A DNA stretch of 64,000 nucleotides from JABDMH01 sp964428345 (lineage in GTDB: Bacteria; Bacteroidota; Bacteroidia; Chitinophagales; Saprospiraceae), in contig CAYRYD010000004.1 in assembly GCA_964428345.1 (NCBI GenBank), positions 1 to 64,000 of the forward strand. Reading direction: 5' to 3'. The notes under the pieces are model-generated. The model was given only the letters and a program-made list of their open reading frames with translations. It had not been told where the DNA came from and searched no databases. Each line of letters begins with the position of its first letter. The first letter of the stretch is position 1. Both the position numbers and the translations under genes were made by a program. Positions 51,029-59,379 of this stretch are shown piece after piece.

Positions 51029-52684
51029 ATGATCAGCCGGCTGGAAATATACAACTACGCCATCATCGAATCGCTGAGCATAGAGTTTTCCGATCAGCTC
51101 AATATCATCACAGGAGAAACCGGATCGGGAAAATCCATCCTCCTTGGAGCGCTTGGCCTGATCCTGGGGAAAAGAGCCGATTCCAGGGTATTGCTCCACC
51201 ACGAGAAGAAATGTGTCGTTGAAGGCACCTTTGATATAGCCCAGTATGGTTTGCAGGCCTTCTTTTCAGCTGAAGATCTTGACTACGACGACCAGATTAT
51301 CATACGCCGTGAAATCAATACGGAAGGAAAAAGCCGGGCTTTTATCAACGATACTCCGGTCAACTTGAAGACCTTGCAAAACCTGACGACTCAACTGGTT
51401 GACTTGCATGAACAATTTGAAAATCTGGGTCTCAACGATAACCGCCAGCAGATAAAGATGCTGGATGCATTTGCCCAGGCTACCAGCCTCAGACAGTCCT
51501 ATGAACAATTGTTTCGCCAATACAAAACGGTACAAAGTCAATTGCGTCAACTGGAATCCAGACAGGCCGATGCAATCAGACAAAGGGACTATCTGCAATT
51601 TCAACTGGACGAATTACTGGAATTGAAGATCGATCTGAACCAGGACCTCTCTCTCGAAGATCGCTTAAGTGAACTGGAGCATGCGGAAGAGATCACTTCC
51701 GTTCTAAACGGGCTCTCTTTCGCCATCGAAGAAAGTGAAATGTCGGTCCTGGGTCAGCTCAAGACATTGAAATCCCACCTGCAAGGCATCGAACGGTTTC
51801 ACACCGGAGCCAGAGAACTCTTACAAAGGCTGGACCAGAACTACATCGATCTGGAGGACATTGGCTTTGAGGCAAAGAGGATTTCAGAAGAGATCGATCT
51901 CAATCCGGGCCTGGCTCACGAACTACGGGAACGGGTTGACCGGATCAATGGATTGCTGTACAAACACCAGGTCACCGGCATTGAGCAGCTCGCTGAAATG
52001 CAAGATCAAATCGAGGAGCAGTTACAGGACTATCTCAATCTGGAAGATGAAATTGACCGGCTACGAAAAACGGCGGGAGAAGCCGAAAGGCAGCTACGCA
52101 GCATGGCCGGTGAATTGTCACAATGCCGTCAGTCGGCCATCATCCCATTCGGGCAAAAGGTCAACGATTTGTTGAAGGAATTGAAAATGGAGCATGCTGC
52201 TTTTAAGATTGGATTACAGCCAGGTGAGTTATTGCAGGCACATGGTCAGGATGAGATCGACTTTCTTTTTGCTCCCAACAAGGGCGATGACTTCTATGAA
52301 ATCAGGAAAGTCGCATCGGGAGGTGAGATGTCCCGCCTGGCATTGATTACCAAGTCGCTCGTTGCCAGTTCTCTTCAAATGCCAACCCTGGTCTTTGACG
52401 AGATTGACAGTGGAGTATCCGGCGATGTGGCAAAAAAAATGGGTGGAATCCTCAAGAGGCTGTCTGCCACTCACCAGGTCATTTCGATTACCCATTCGCC
52501 CCAGGTAGCCGCGATGGCCAACCGCCATTTTACCGTTTTCAAGGAAACCTCCGACGTTGATACAAAAACCAAAGTTCGCTTACTGGATCAGGAAGCCCGG
52601 ATCATCGAGATAGCGACTATGCTCAGTTCCAGTCCGCCCAGCAAGGCAGCCATCGTCAGTGCTAAAGAGTTGATGGGTTGCTAA
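51029..52684 (+). CDS. recN: DNA repair protein RecN
   Basis: A full-length 551-residue SMC-like ATPase. Walker A is GETGSGKS at residues 29-36, a long coiled coil occupies the middle (LQQLESRQADAIRQRDYLQF-type heptads and EEQLQDYLNLEDEIDRLRK), and the signature is SGGEMSRLALITKSLV followed by TLVFDEIDSGVSGDVA. It acts in double-strand break repair. It begins seven bases after hemD. Confidence 0.97.
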   Translation: MISRLEIYNYAIIESLSIEFSDQLNIITGETGSGKSILLGALGLILGKRADSRVLLHHEKKCVVEGTFDIAQYGLQAFFSAEDLDYDDQIIIRREINTEGKSRAFINDTPVNLKTLQNLTTQLVDLHEQFENLGLNDNRQQIKMLDAFAQATSLRQSYEQLFRQYKTVQSQLRQLESRQADAIRQRDYLQFQLDELLELKIDLNQDLSLEDRLSELEHAEEITSVLNGLSFAIEESEMSVLGQLKTLKSHLQGIERFHTGARELLQRLDQNYIDLEDIGFEAKRISEEIDLNPGLAHELRERVDRINGLLYKHQVTGIEQLAEMQDQIEEQLQDYLNLEDEIDRLRKTAGEAERQLRSMAGELSQCRQSAIIPFGQKVNDLLKELKMEHAAFKIGLQPGELLQAHGQDEIDFLFAPNKGDDFYEIRKVASGGEMSRLALITKSLVASSLQMPTLVFDEIDSGVSGDVAKKMGGILKRLSATHQVISITHSPQVAAMANRHFTVFKETSDVDTKTKVRLLDQEARIIEIATMLSSSPPSKAAIVSAKELMGC

Positions 52685-52705
52685 TTCGGTCTTGGGTGAG
52701 TTCAG

Positions 52706-52903
52706 CTATTTACTGTCTGGCAGAGCTTTTGGACATGATGGGCTTTTAATCAATGTCCGGCCGGTACGTTCTTTCACATCAGAAGGATAACTATCTTTAG
52801 CCCCACAAATGGGGCAAAGGGTCATTGGCTTGCCTGACCAGCCCTGATCAAAACAAGAGCTGAATAACAAAAAAATTAATAAAAATAAATATGTCAGGTT
52901 CAC
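52706..52903 (-). CDS. Possible small lipoprotein with CxxC motif
   Basis: An ORF of 65 residues fills the gap between recN and fabI on the opposite strand. It starts with GTG at 52903 inside the first codons of fabI. Its N-terminus looks like a lipoprotein signal (LFLLIFLLFSSC) and the rest has CPICGAKDSYPSD and SPSCPKAL, like a small zinc ribbon. But the hydrophobic part is encoded by the A/T-rich fabI leader read backwards, so chance is a serious alternative. Confidence 0.25.
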   Translation of the reverse strand: MNLTYLFLLIFLLFSSCFDQGWSGKPMTLCPICGAKDSYPSDVKERTGRTLIKSPSCPKALPDSK

Positions 52904-53691
52904 TATTAACCGGTAAGAAAGGAATCATTTTTGGAGCACTTGACCCCCAGTCCATTGCCTGGAAAGTTGCAGAAAAATGTGTAACAGAAGGAGCCAGGAT
53001 CACCTTGACCAATGCCCCGGTTGCCCTCCGCATGGGCCAGTTGCAACGATTGGGCGAACAACTGGGAGCGGAAGTCATTCCTGCCGATGCAACCAGTCCT
53101 GATGATCTGACTCACTTATTTGAAAAAAGTATGGAGGTGTTGGGAGGTCAGATCGATTTCCTGCTGCATTCGATCGGGATGTCACTTAATGTCAGAAAGG
53201 GCAAGACCTATACCGACCTCAACTATGACTGGATGCAGAAGACTTTTGACATTTCGGCCATTTCCTTCCACAAAGTCATGCAGACCGCCATGAAGACAGA
53301 CCTGATCGCCAAAGGAGGTTCGGTCCTGGCCCTGACTTACATTGCTGCCCAGCGAGTATTTCCGGACTACAATGAAATGGCGGAAGCCAAGGCATTACTG
53401 GAGTCTTTTGCCCGAAGTTTTGGCTATCATTACGGCATGCAAAAGAAGGTGCGGGTGAATACCATCTCCCAAAGCCCCACCAAAACTACCGCAGGATCCG
53501 GAGTGAAAGGGTTTGATGAATTTTTTGACTATGCAGACAAGATGAGCCCTCTGGGTAATGCCAGTGCGGATGAGTGCGCTGATTTTTGTGTCGTGATGTT
53601 TTCCGATTACACGAAAATGGTCACCATGCAGAATCTTTATCATGATGGTGGATTTTCAACTATGGGAATGAACCCGGCAGTACTCCGTTAA
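52891..53691 (+). CDS. fabI: Enoyl-ACP reductase
   Basis: A 266-residue SDR enzyme: GKKGIIFGALDPQSIAWKVAEKC is the NADH-binding region, LLHSIGMSL is conserved, and the active site has Y-x6-K in DYNEMAEAKALLESFAR. It performs the last step of fatty-acid elongation. The leader is A/T-rich (AAAATTAATAAAAATAAAT), as is usual in this phylum. Confidence 0.95.
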   Translation: MSGSLLTGKKGIIFGALDPQSIAWKVAEKCVTEGARITLTNAPVALRMGQLQRLGEQLGAEVIPADATSPDDLTHLFEKSMEVLGGQIDFLLHSIGMSLNVRKGKTYTDLNYDWMQKTFDISAISFHKVMQTAMKTDLIAKGGSVLALTYIAAQRVFPDYNEMAEAKALLESFARSFGYHYGMQKKVRVNTISQSPTKTTAGSGVKGFDEFFDYADKMSPLGNASADECADFCVVMFSDYTKMVTMQNLYHDGGFSTMGMNPAVLR

Positions 53692-53759
53692 AATTGCAAA
53701 GGGTTCAATATCTGAACTGATTATAAATAGCCTTGTTAAAAGCCAGCATGCGTGCTTTT

Positions 53760-55652
53760 ATGAAGAACATCCGGACAGGCATCCTTCTGACAGGTGGAAT
53801 CATACTAATTCTGCACGCCCTGTCAGCACAACCGGGGTTGCCAGGATCAAACCGGGGCAGCTCTTCAGTTTCTTTTGATGATGCAGACTTTACAAACGAC
53901 ACTCTTGATGCAAGGTATTTTTTTCAGACCGATCCCAGACAATCCTTTCGTTTCGATGATACCCTGCTCCAGTATTTCCATGAATTTGATATTTCCCATA
54001 TTCAGGGTATTACCTACCTCAATCTGGGTTTTCCCGGATCGCCGGTTCAGCCACTAATCCCTTCGCCAGATGGTTTTACCGGGTTTTCGACAGGTTTAAA
54101 CAGTTATCGTCCTTACTATACCGATGATCATAATTTCCGATTTTTTCAATCGGAGAAGGCCATTACCCAGGCATTTTACACCAAAGGTCAGACTCAAAAC
54201 GACGGGGTATTTCGCGGACAGTTTGCCCGTAGTTTCAAAGATCGGCTCCAGGTCTCTCTGGAATATAACCGGTATACCAATTTTGGAGTTTACAGCCGGC
54301 AAAACGGACGCAATACCAATCTCGGCGTCGGACTGGGATATCAAAGTAAAAATGGCCGTTTAATGCTGTTTGGTAGTCATTACAGCAATATTTTTGCCCA
54401 GCAGAATAACGGCGGTATTACCACTGACACCCTTTTCACCGGTGAATTTACGGAAGAACGGACCAATATTCCCACTTATCTGGTCAATGCTGCTACCCGG
54501 GATGATCAAAAATCGTTTAATATTCAGGGGCATTACCAACTTTTAGGGCGGGACAGCCTTCAGAGCAGCGGAGGTCTGTGGCTCCGGTATATTTTCAGGT
54601 CTGACAACCATTATTTTAAATTTTCGGATACCCAACTGACGGAAGAGTCCCGGCAATATTACGGTGAACTGCTGACGGATATGAGGGGAATCCGACATTT
54701 TATCGGACATAAAAGGATCGTAAATGATGCCTCCCTCAATTTGGGAAAATTAGCCAACCGGAAGATCAGACTGGGTCTGCGCAACATAGTAAACAATATT
54801 AACCAGGAACCAAAAGAATTCAGTATTACCGAATGGAAGGCTTACGGTGATGCTGACTGGAATTTTGCTGCCCGGCTTTACCTTCAGGCCGTTGGAGAAA
54901 TCAACATCAACCGGGAAAACACAACCTTTCTCTTCGGGGGGAAACTGGAGGCAAATTTTGGTAAAGCCGGTTTATTATCCGGTCATTTAAACATCAACCA
55001 GCAGCAACCCTCCTTGATTGAATCCGGTCTCTATGTCAATCAGACCCTGGTATGGGAAAATGATTTCAGAAATATATTTATAAACAACCTCAAGGTAAAC
55101 TACCGGCTACCGGAATTTAATTTTTCCATTACCGGGGGCCAAATTCTGGCGAAGGATAAAATTTACTTTAATCAAAGGGGATTCCCTGTACAACAGGATG
55201 GTCTGAGTACTTTAAGTTATCTCCAGATCTATAAATCTTTTCGCCTGGGGCCATTTCTCAATGAAAATAAAATTGTACTCCAAAAAGCCAGTAAAGATCC
55301 GGTTTTCCGGGTACCAGACTGGTTCAGTCAGCACAGCCTTGATTTTGCCAGTATTCTCTTTAAATCCGTGCTGGATTTTAAAGCAGGTTTTGATATCCGG
55401 CTTAACGACACCTATTACGGTAATACCTATCACCCTTTGACCGGACAATTTGCCGTGGAAGACCGGGTTGAGATCCCCCTTTTTCCGTCGGTGGATTTCC
55501 GGGCCTCCTTCCGGGTACGTTATTTCCGGGCCTTTGCCATGCTCCACAATATCCTGCAGCCTTTACGAAATGATGTATACATTCAGACCAGCCGTTATCC
55601 CCATCCCGATTTTTTTCTGAGGCTTGGCATCGGTTGGATATTTATTAACTAA
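53760..55652 (+). CDS. Putative porin (PF14121-type outer membrane beta-barrel)
   Basis: A 630-residue protein with a signal peptide (GILLTGGIILILHALSAQ) and alternating amphipathic strands rich in Tyr and Phe. The terminal strand ends in FFLRLGIGWIFIN. The opening DTLDARYFFQTDPRQSFRFDDTLLQYFHEFD and HDIQGITYLNLGFPGSP-like segment match the putative-porin family of Bacteroidota. It should form an outer membrane barrel with unknown solute. An ATG 12 bases upstream and a TTG at 53733 are alternative starts. Confidence 0.75.
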   Translation: MKNIRTGILLTGGIILILHALSAQPGLPGSNRGSSSVSFDDADFTNDTLDARYFFQTDPRQSFRFDDTLLQYFHEFDISHIQGITYLNLGFPGSPVQPLIPSPDGFTGFSTGLNSYRPYYTDDHNFRFFQSEKAITQAFYTKGQTQNDGVFRGQFARSFKDRLQVSLEYNRYTNFGVYSRQNGRNTNLGVGLGYQSKNGRLMLFGSHYSNIFAQQNNGGITTDTLFTGEFTEERTNIPTYLVNAATRDDQKSFNIQGHYQLLGRDSLQSSGGLWLRYIFRSDNHYFKFSDTQLTEESRQYYGELLTDMRGIRHFIGHKRIVNDASLNLGKLANRKIRLGLRNIVNNINQEPKEFSITEWKAYGDADWNFAARLYLQAVGEININRENTTFLFGGKLEANFGKAGLLSGHLNINQQQPSLIESGLYVNQTLVWENDFRNIFINNLKVNYRLPEFNFSITGGQILAKDKIYFNQRGFPVQQDGLSTLSYLQIYKSFRLGPFLNENKIVLQKASKDPVFRVPDWFSQHSLDFASILFKSVLDFKAGFDIRLNDTYYGNTYHPLTGQFAVEDRVEIPLFPSVDFRASFRVRYFRAFAMLHNILQPLRNDVYIQTSRYPHPDFFLRLGIGWIFIN

Positions 55653-55686
55653 ATCATCCATAAAGTGACCTCAAAAAAGGATCCGA

Positions 55687-55711
55687 TAAATCGATCTGGA
55701 AAATCGATTTA
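55687..55711. terminator. Possible bidirectional hairpin between convergent genes
   Basis: TAAATCGAT (55687-55695) and ATCGATTTA (55703-55711) form a 9-bp stem with a 7-base loop. It lies between the porin stop and the convergent LOG-family stop, which it overlaps. There is no T-run. Confidence 0.35.
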
Positions 55712-56410
55712 CAATTGGTAGTTGGGCTCCAGTTCACCGCCGGACATGCTGTAATATTCACTGATATATCTGACTACTTCAGCCGGTTCGTCCGTAATCA
55801 TGAAAAGATCCAGATGTTGAGGGTCAATATTCTCTTCCTTTTCCAACATGGTCCTGACGATCCAGTCTTTTAATCCTGACCAAAATTCCGTTCCCACCAA
55901 TACCACCGGAACCGGAGTTATTTTTTTTGTTTGAATTAATGTCAGCACTTCAAACAGCTCATCCAGGGTGCCAAATCCGCCCGGCAAGACTACAAATGCC
56001 TGGGCATATTTGACAAACATAACTTTGCGGACAAAAAAATACCGGTGATTCAGGATCTTATCGATGTCGATAAACTCATTGTGTCCCTGTTCGCTTGGCA
56101 AGTGAATATTTATACCGACAGAAACACCACCATGTTCTGTAGCGCCTTTATTTCCCGCTTCCATAATTCCCGGACCTCCACCGGTGATGATTCCAAATCC
56201 TTCTTCCGTAAGCTTTCCGGCAATTTCCACAGCCTTCTTATAGTTCGGATGATCTGCCCGGGTACGGGAGGAACCAAAAATACTGACACAGGGACCAATT
56301 CTGTTTAATCGTTCGAAGCCTTCGACGAGTTCGGATAATACTTTAAACATAGTCCAGGCATTCTCACCCTTAATCTGGGTCCACTCTTTCATCCGGCCTG
56401 TACGTTGCAT
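55709..56410 (-). CDS. LOG-family (TIGR00730) Rossmann-fold protein
   Basis: A 233-residue protein with the two LOG motifs: GIITGGGPGIMEAGNKGA and PGGFGTLDELFEVLTLIQT. Family members cleave ribose phosphate from nucleoside monophosphates such as cytokinin ribotides; whether this one does is unknown. It is the second gene on this strand after an NtrC-type regulator, with about 85 bases between. Confidence 0.9.
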   Translation of the reverse strand: MQRTGRMKEWTQIKGENAWTMFKVLSELVEGFERLNRIGPCVSIFGSSRTRADHPNYKKAVEIAGKLTEEGFGIITGGGPGIMEAGNKGATEHGGVSVGINIHLPSEQGHNEFIDIDKILNHRYFFVRKVMFVKYAQAFVVLPGGFGTLDELFEVLTLIQTKKITPVPVVLVGTEFWSGLKDWIVRTMLEKEENIDPQHLDLFMITDEPAEVVRYISEYYSMSGGELEPNYQL

Positions 56411-56495
56411 GTGAACTTCCGCTTATCCCTGCCCACGAACCAGGAAACCACCGAGACCGGTAGTCCCAAACTCATCGGGAATCAGAGGTTTGAAC

Positions 56496-57782
56496 TTACG
56501 ACTGTGTTTCCGATTTATACTTGGAATAGGCCTGATTGATAAATTCAGTCAACTCGTCGGCATTTTCAAATTTGTCGAAAATATTGGGAAAAGGTACCAC
56601 GCTATTCCTGCTCCGACTGCTAGGCACGACGTAGTTCAGAACATCCATTTTACTGACGGTATCGCTGCTGAGTATAATCAGCCGTTCGACCACATTACGG
56701 AGCTCACGAATGTTACCACTCCAGTCAACTTCACCCAGAGTCTGGATCGCATCGTTCTGAAACTTCTTTTTGTTGATACCGTATTCCTCACAAATAATTT
56801 CATTAAAATGATCGACCAGCAATGGAATGTCTTCCCGGCGTTCGTTCAGGGTGGGTACCTGGATAATAATCACCGCCAGCCGGTGATAGAGATCTTCTCT
56901 GAATTTGCCCGCCCGGATCTCTTTTCGCAAATCTTTATTGGTAGCTGCAATCACCCGCACATTTACGGCTATTGACTTTTCGCCACCAACTCTGGTAATC
57001 CGGTTTTCCTGCAGCGCCCGTAGTACCTTGGCCTGGGCTGAAAGACTCATATCGCCTATCTCGTCGAGAAACAACGTTCCACCATTGGCTTGCTCAAACT
57101 TGCCTATACGTTGCTTAACCGCTGAGGTAAATGCTCCCTTCTCGTGCCCAAATAATTCGCTCTCGATCAGTTCTGCCGGGATCGCTGCACAATTCACCTC
57201 CACAATGGGATTTTCGCAACGCGGACTCTTCTCATGAATCCAGCGGGCTACCAATTCTTTCCCGGTACCGTTCTTCCCGGTAATCAGCACCCGGGCCTCG
57301 GTAGGGGCTACCCGCTCTATGGTTTCTTTGATCTTGCGTATCGGTTCGGATTCTCCGATAATATCCTGAGTCTTGGACTTAGCCATCCGTCGCTGCAATA
57401 CCTTCTTTTCGGTCACCAGGGATGATTTATCCATGGCATTGCGAATGGTAATCAGCATTCGGTTCAAATCCGGTGGTTTGGAGATAAAGTCGAAGGCGCC
57501 CTTTTTAACCGCCTCCACGGCAGAATCAATGTTGGCGTGCCCACTGATCATGATCACCGGTGTATCGGCGGCAATCATCTGGATCCGCTCCAGCGCCTCG
57601 ATGCCATCCATCTTGGGCATCTTGATATCCATGATGATTACATCGTATTTTTCTTTCTTCAATTTCACGAGACACTCCATTCCGTCTTTCGTCTCGTCTA
57701 CTTCATACTTCTCATATTCAAGAATATCCCTTAATGTCCTTCGTATGGAAGCTTCGTCGTCAACTATCAGGATCCTGGCCAT
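56496..57782 (-). CDS. NtrC-family sigma-54 activator, apparently without HTH
   Basis: A 428-residue protein. The receiver domain has VDDEAS and phosphoacceptor D52 in IIMDIKMPKMDG. The AAA+ domain has Walker A GKNGTGKEL, the sigma-54 loop as GAFTSA (GAFTGA in most), Walker B LFLDEIGDM, and NIRELRNVVERLIIL. After it only about 55 residues remain, and I see no Fis-type helix-turn-helix (no NISKTAELLGI-like segment). If true it cannot bind an enhancer by itself. The protein may pair with sigma-54 in another way or be truncated. Confidence 0.8.
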   Translation of the reverse strand: MARILIVDDEASIRRTLRDILEYEKYEVDETKDGMECLVKLKKEKYDVIIMDIKMPKMDGIEALERIQMIAADTPVIMISGHANIDSAVEAVKKGAFDFISKPPDLNRMLITIRNAMDKSSLVTEKKVLQRRMAKSKTQDIIGESEPIRKIKETIERVAPTEARVLITGKNGTGKELVARWIHEKSPRCENPIVEVNCAAIPAELIESELFGHEKGAFTSAVKQRIGKFEQANGGTLFLDEIGDMSLSAQAKVLRALQENRITRVGGEKSIAVNVRVIAATNKDLRKEIRAGKFREDLYHRLAVIIIQVPTLNERREDIPLLVDHFNEIICEEYGINKKKFQNDAIQTLGEVDWSGNIRELRNVVERLIILSSDTVSKMDVLNYVVPSSRSRNSVVPFPNIFDKFENADELTEFINQAYSKYKSETQS

Positions 57783-58161
57783 AGAACGTTTTGTTTTATA
57801 GTTATTTACAAATTATAAATTATTTGTATGTGTAAAGTAAGCTAAATACAACCAATATACCAATGCTTTTGAAAAATAATTACAAAAAATAATTAAGTGG
57901 TAATACATATATTATTGTATACCAATTATTTATGAAATCATTTTTCATAATATTTACGGAACCTGTTTTCCCAATAAGGGAAAACCGTAGTCAACCACTC
58001 CTGTAACAGTGCCTTCAGGAGCATTTAATGCAGAGACAGACCCAACGAGAGGGGGAAAAATCAGGTCCGGTGTGATCAGAAGCCGACGTTGCCAATTTAC
58101 ATACCGCCGGGATTGCCGAAGATAGGGTGCCCCATTGAAAACGGAGGAAGACCTTTCACGA
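57783..58161. other. A/T-rich gene-free region
   Basis: About 380 bases between the NtrC-type gene and the M20 gene stop. The 57800-57960 part is very A/T-rich and probably holds the regulator's promoter; TATAATTTG on the minus strand near 57810-57820 is a possible -7 element. A hairpin GTTTTCCC (57965-57972)/GGGAAAAC (57978-57985) may end the recR-GT-M20 transcript. No gene was found. Confidence 0.5.
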
Positions 58162-59379
58162 TCAGCTCTTTTCCTGCAGTTCGGTCAGGGCGGCATAAGC
58201 CATCACTCCCATTCCGACTCTCAGGCACTCTTCATCCACATTGAAAGTTGGGGTATGCAGCGGAGAAGTAATGCCCCTCCGGACATTTCCGGTACCAAGG
58301 CGGTAGAAACAGGCAGGCATGATCTGGCTGTAATACGCAAAATCCTCTCCGGTCATCCGTACTGGAAGGTCTACCACATTATCAGCGCCCAGATAATCGA
58401 TGGCACTTTGACGGAAACGGATGGTCAGATCATCATCATTCTGTAGATAAGGATAGCCTTTTCTGATCTCCAGTTCAGCAGTACCTCCCTGAGATTCAGC
58501 GACAGAATGGCAGATCTGTTGCATCCGGGCATGGGCTTTCGCCCTCCATGGTTCATCCATAGTCCGGAAGGTTCCCTCCAGCTTCACCTCAGAAGGTACT
58601 ACATTGGTGGCCCCACCAGTCGACTGAATTTTACCAAAGGAAAGGACGGTAGGAATCGTCGGATCAGCATACCGGCTGACCACATGTTGCAAAGCCACCA
58701 GGATATTGGCGCTGATCATGACCGGATCTACGAGGTCCTGAGGCAGAGCAGCATGCCCGCCTTTTCCCCTCACCGTCAGATAGAGTTCGTCGGTTGATGC
58801 CATATACATTCCGCTCTTGACCCCTATTTTTCCGGTTTCAAGCGGAGGATGGACATGTTGTCCAATAATGGATAACGGAACGGGGTCCTGGAGGGCGTTG
58901 TCCCTGATCATCAGCGAGGCCCCTCCGGGCAATTTTTCTTCGGCTGGTTGAAAGAGGCATTTGATGGTTCCGCCAAAATGGGCTTTCAGATTTTGCAGAA
59001 TCAATATTGCTCCCATCAGGGATGAAGTATGTACATCATGTCCGCAGGCATGCATGACTCCCGCTCTTTTTGACCTGTATTCGACTTCATTTTCTTCATG
59101 AATGGGTAAGGCGTCCATATCTGCCCGCAGGGCCACGACCCGATCGCCCGGTAAATCTCCCTGGATATGTGCAACGATACCATGTCCGCCAATACCACCA
59201 CGGAAGGCGATTCCGGCTTTGGTCAGAAAGGAAGCGACAAAGGCGGATGTTTCCTTTTCCTCAAAGGACAATTCCGGCCATTGGTGCAGGTGCCTCCGGT
59301 ATCCAGTAATTTCGTCAAAATACTGGTCGGCCAGTTGCCTGACTTTTAGTTTCAAATTTTCAGTCTCCAAGTTTTCCAA
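58162..59379 (-). CDS. M20 family amidohydrolase
   Basis: A 405-residue metallohydrolase of the N-acyl-amino-acid amidohydrolase/IAA-amino acid hydrolase type. Metal ligands are Cys/His in HACGHDVHTSSLMG, PAEEKLPGGAS, and VGDALPN-type catalytic residues in RMTGEDFAYYSQIM. Landmarks at the start are YRRHLHQWPELSFEE. It should cleave N-acyl amino acids or similar amides. The start overlaps the upstream glycosyltransferase gene by 20 bases. Confidence 0.92.
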   Translation of the reverse strand: MENLETENLKLKVRQLADQYFDEITGYRRHLHQWPELSFEEKETSAFVASFLTKAGIAFRGGIGGHGIVAHIQGDLPGDRVVALRADMDALPIHEENEVEYRSKRAGVMHACGHDVHTSSLMGAILILQNLKAHFGGTIKCLFQPAEEKLPGGASLMIRDNALQDPVPLSIIGQHVHPPLETGKIGVKSGMYMASTDELYLTVRGKGGHAALPQDLVDPVMISANILVALQHVVSRYADPTIPTVLSFGKIQSTGGATNVVPSEVKLEGTFRTMDEPWRAKAHARMQQICHSVAESQGGTAELEIRKGYPYLQNDDDLTIRFRQSAIDYLGADNVVDLPVRMTGEDFAYYSQIMPACFYRLGTGNVRRGITSPLHTPTFNVDEECLRVGMGVMAYAALTELQEKS

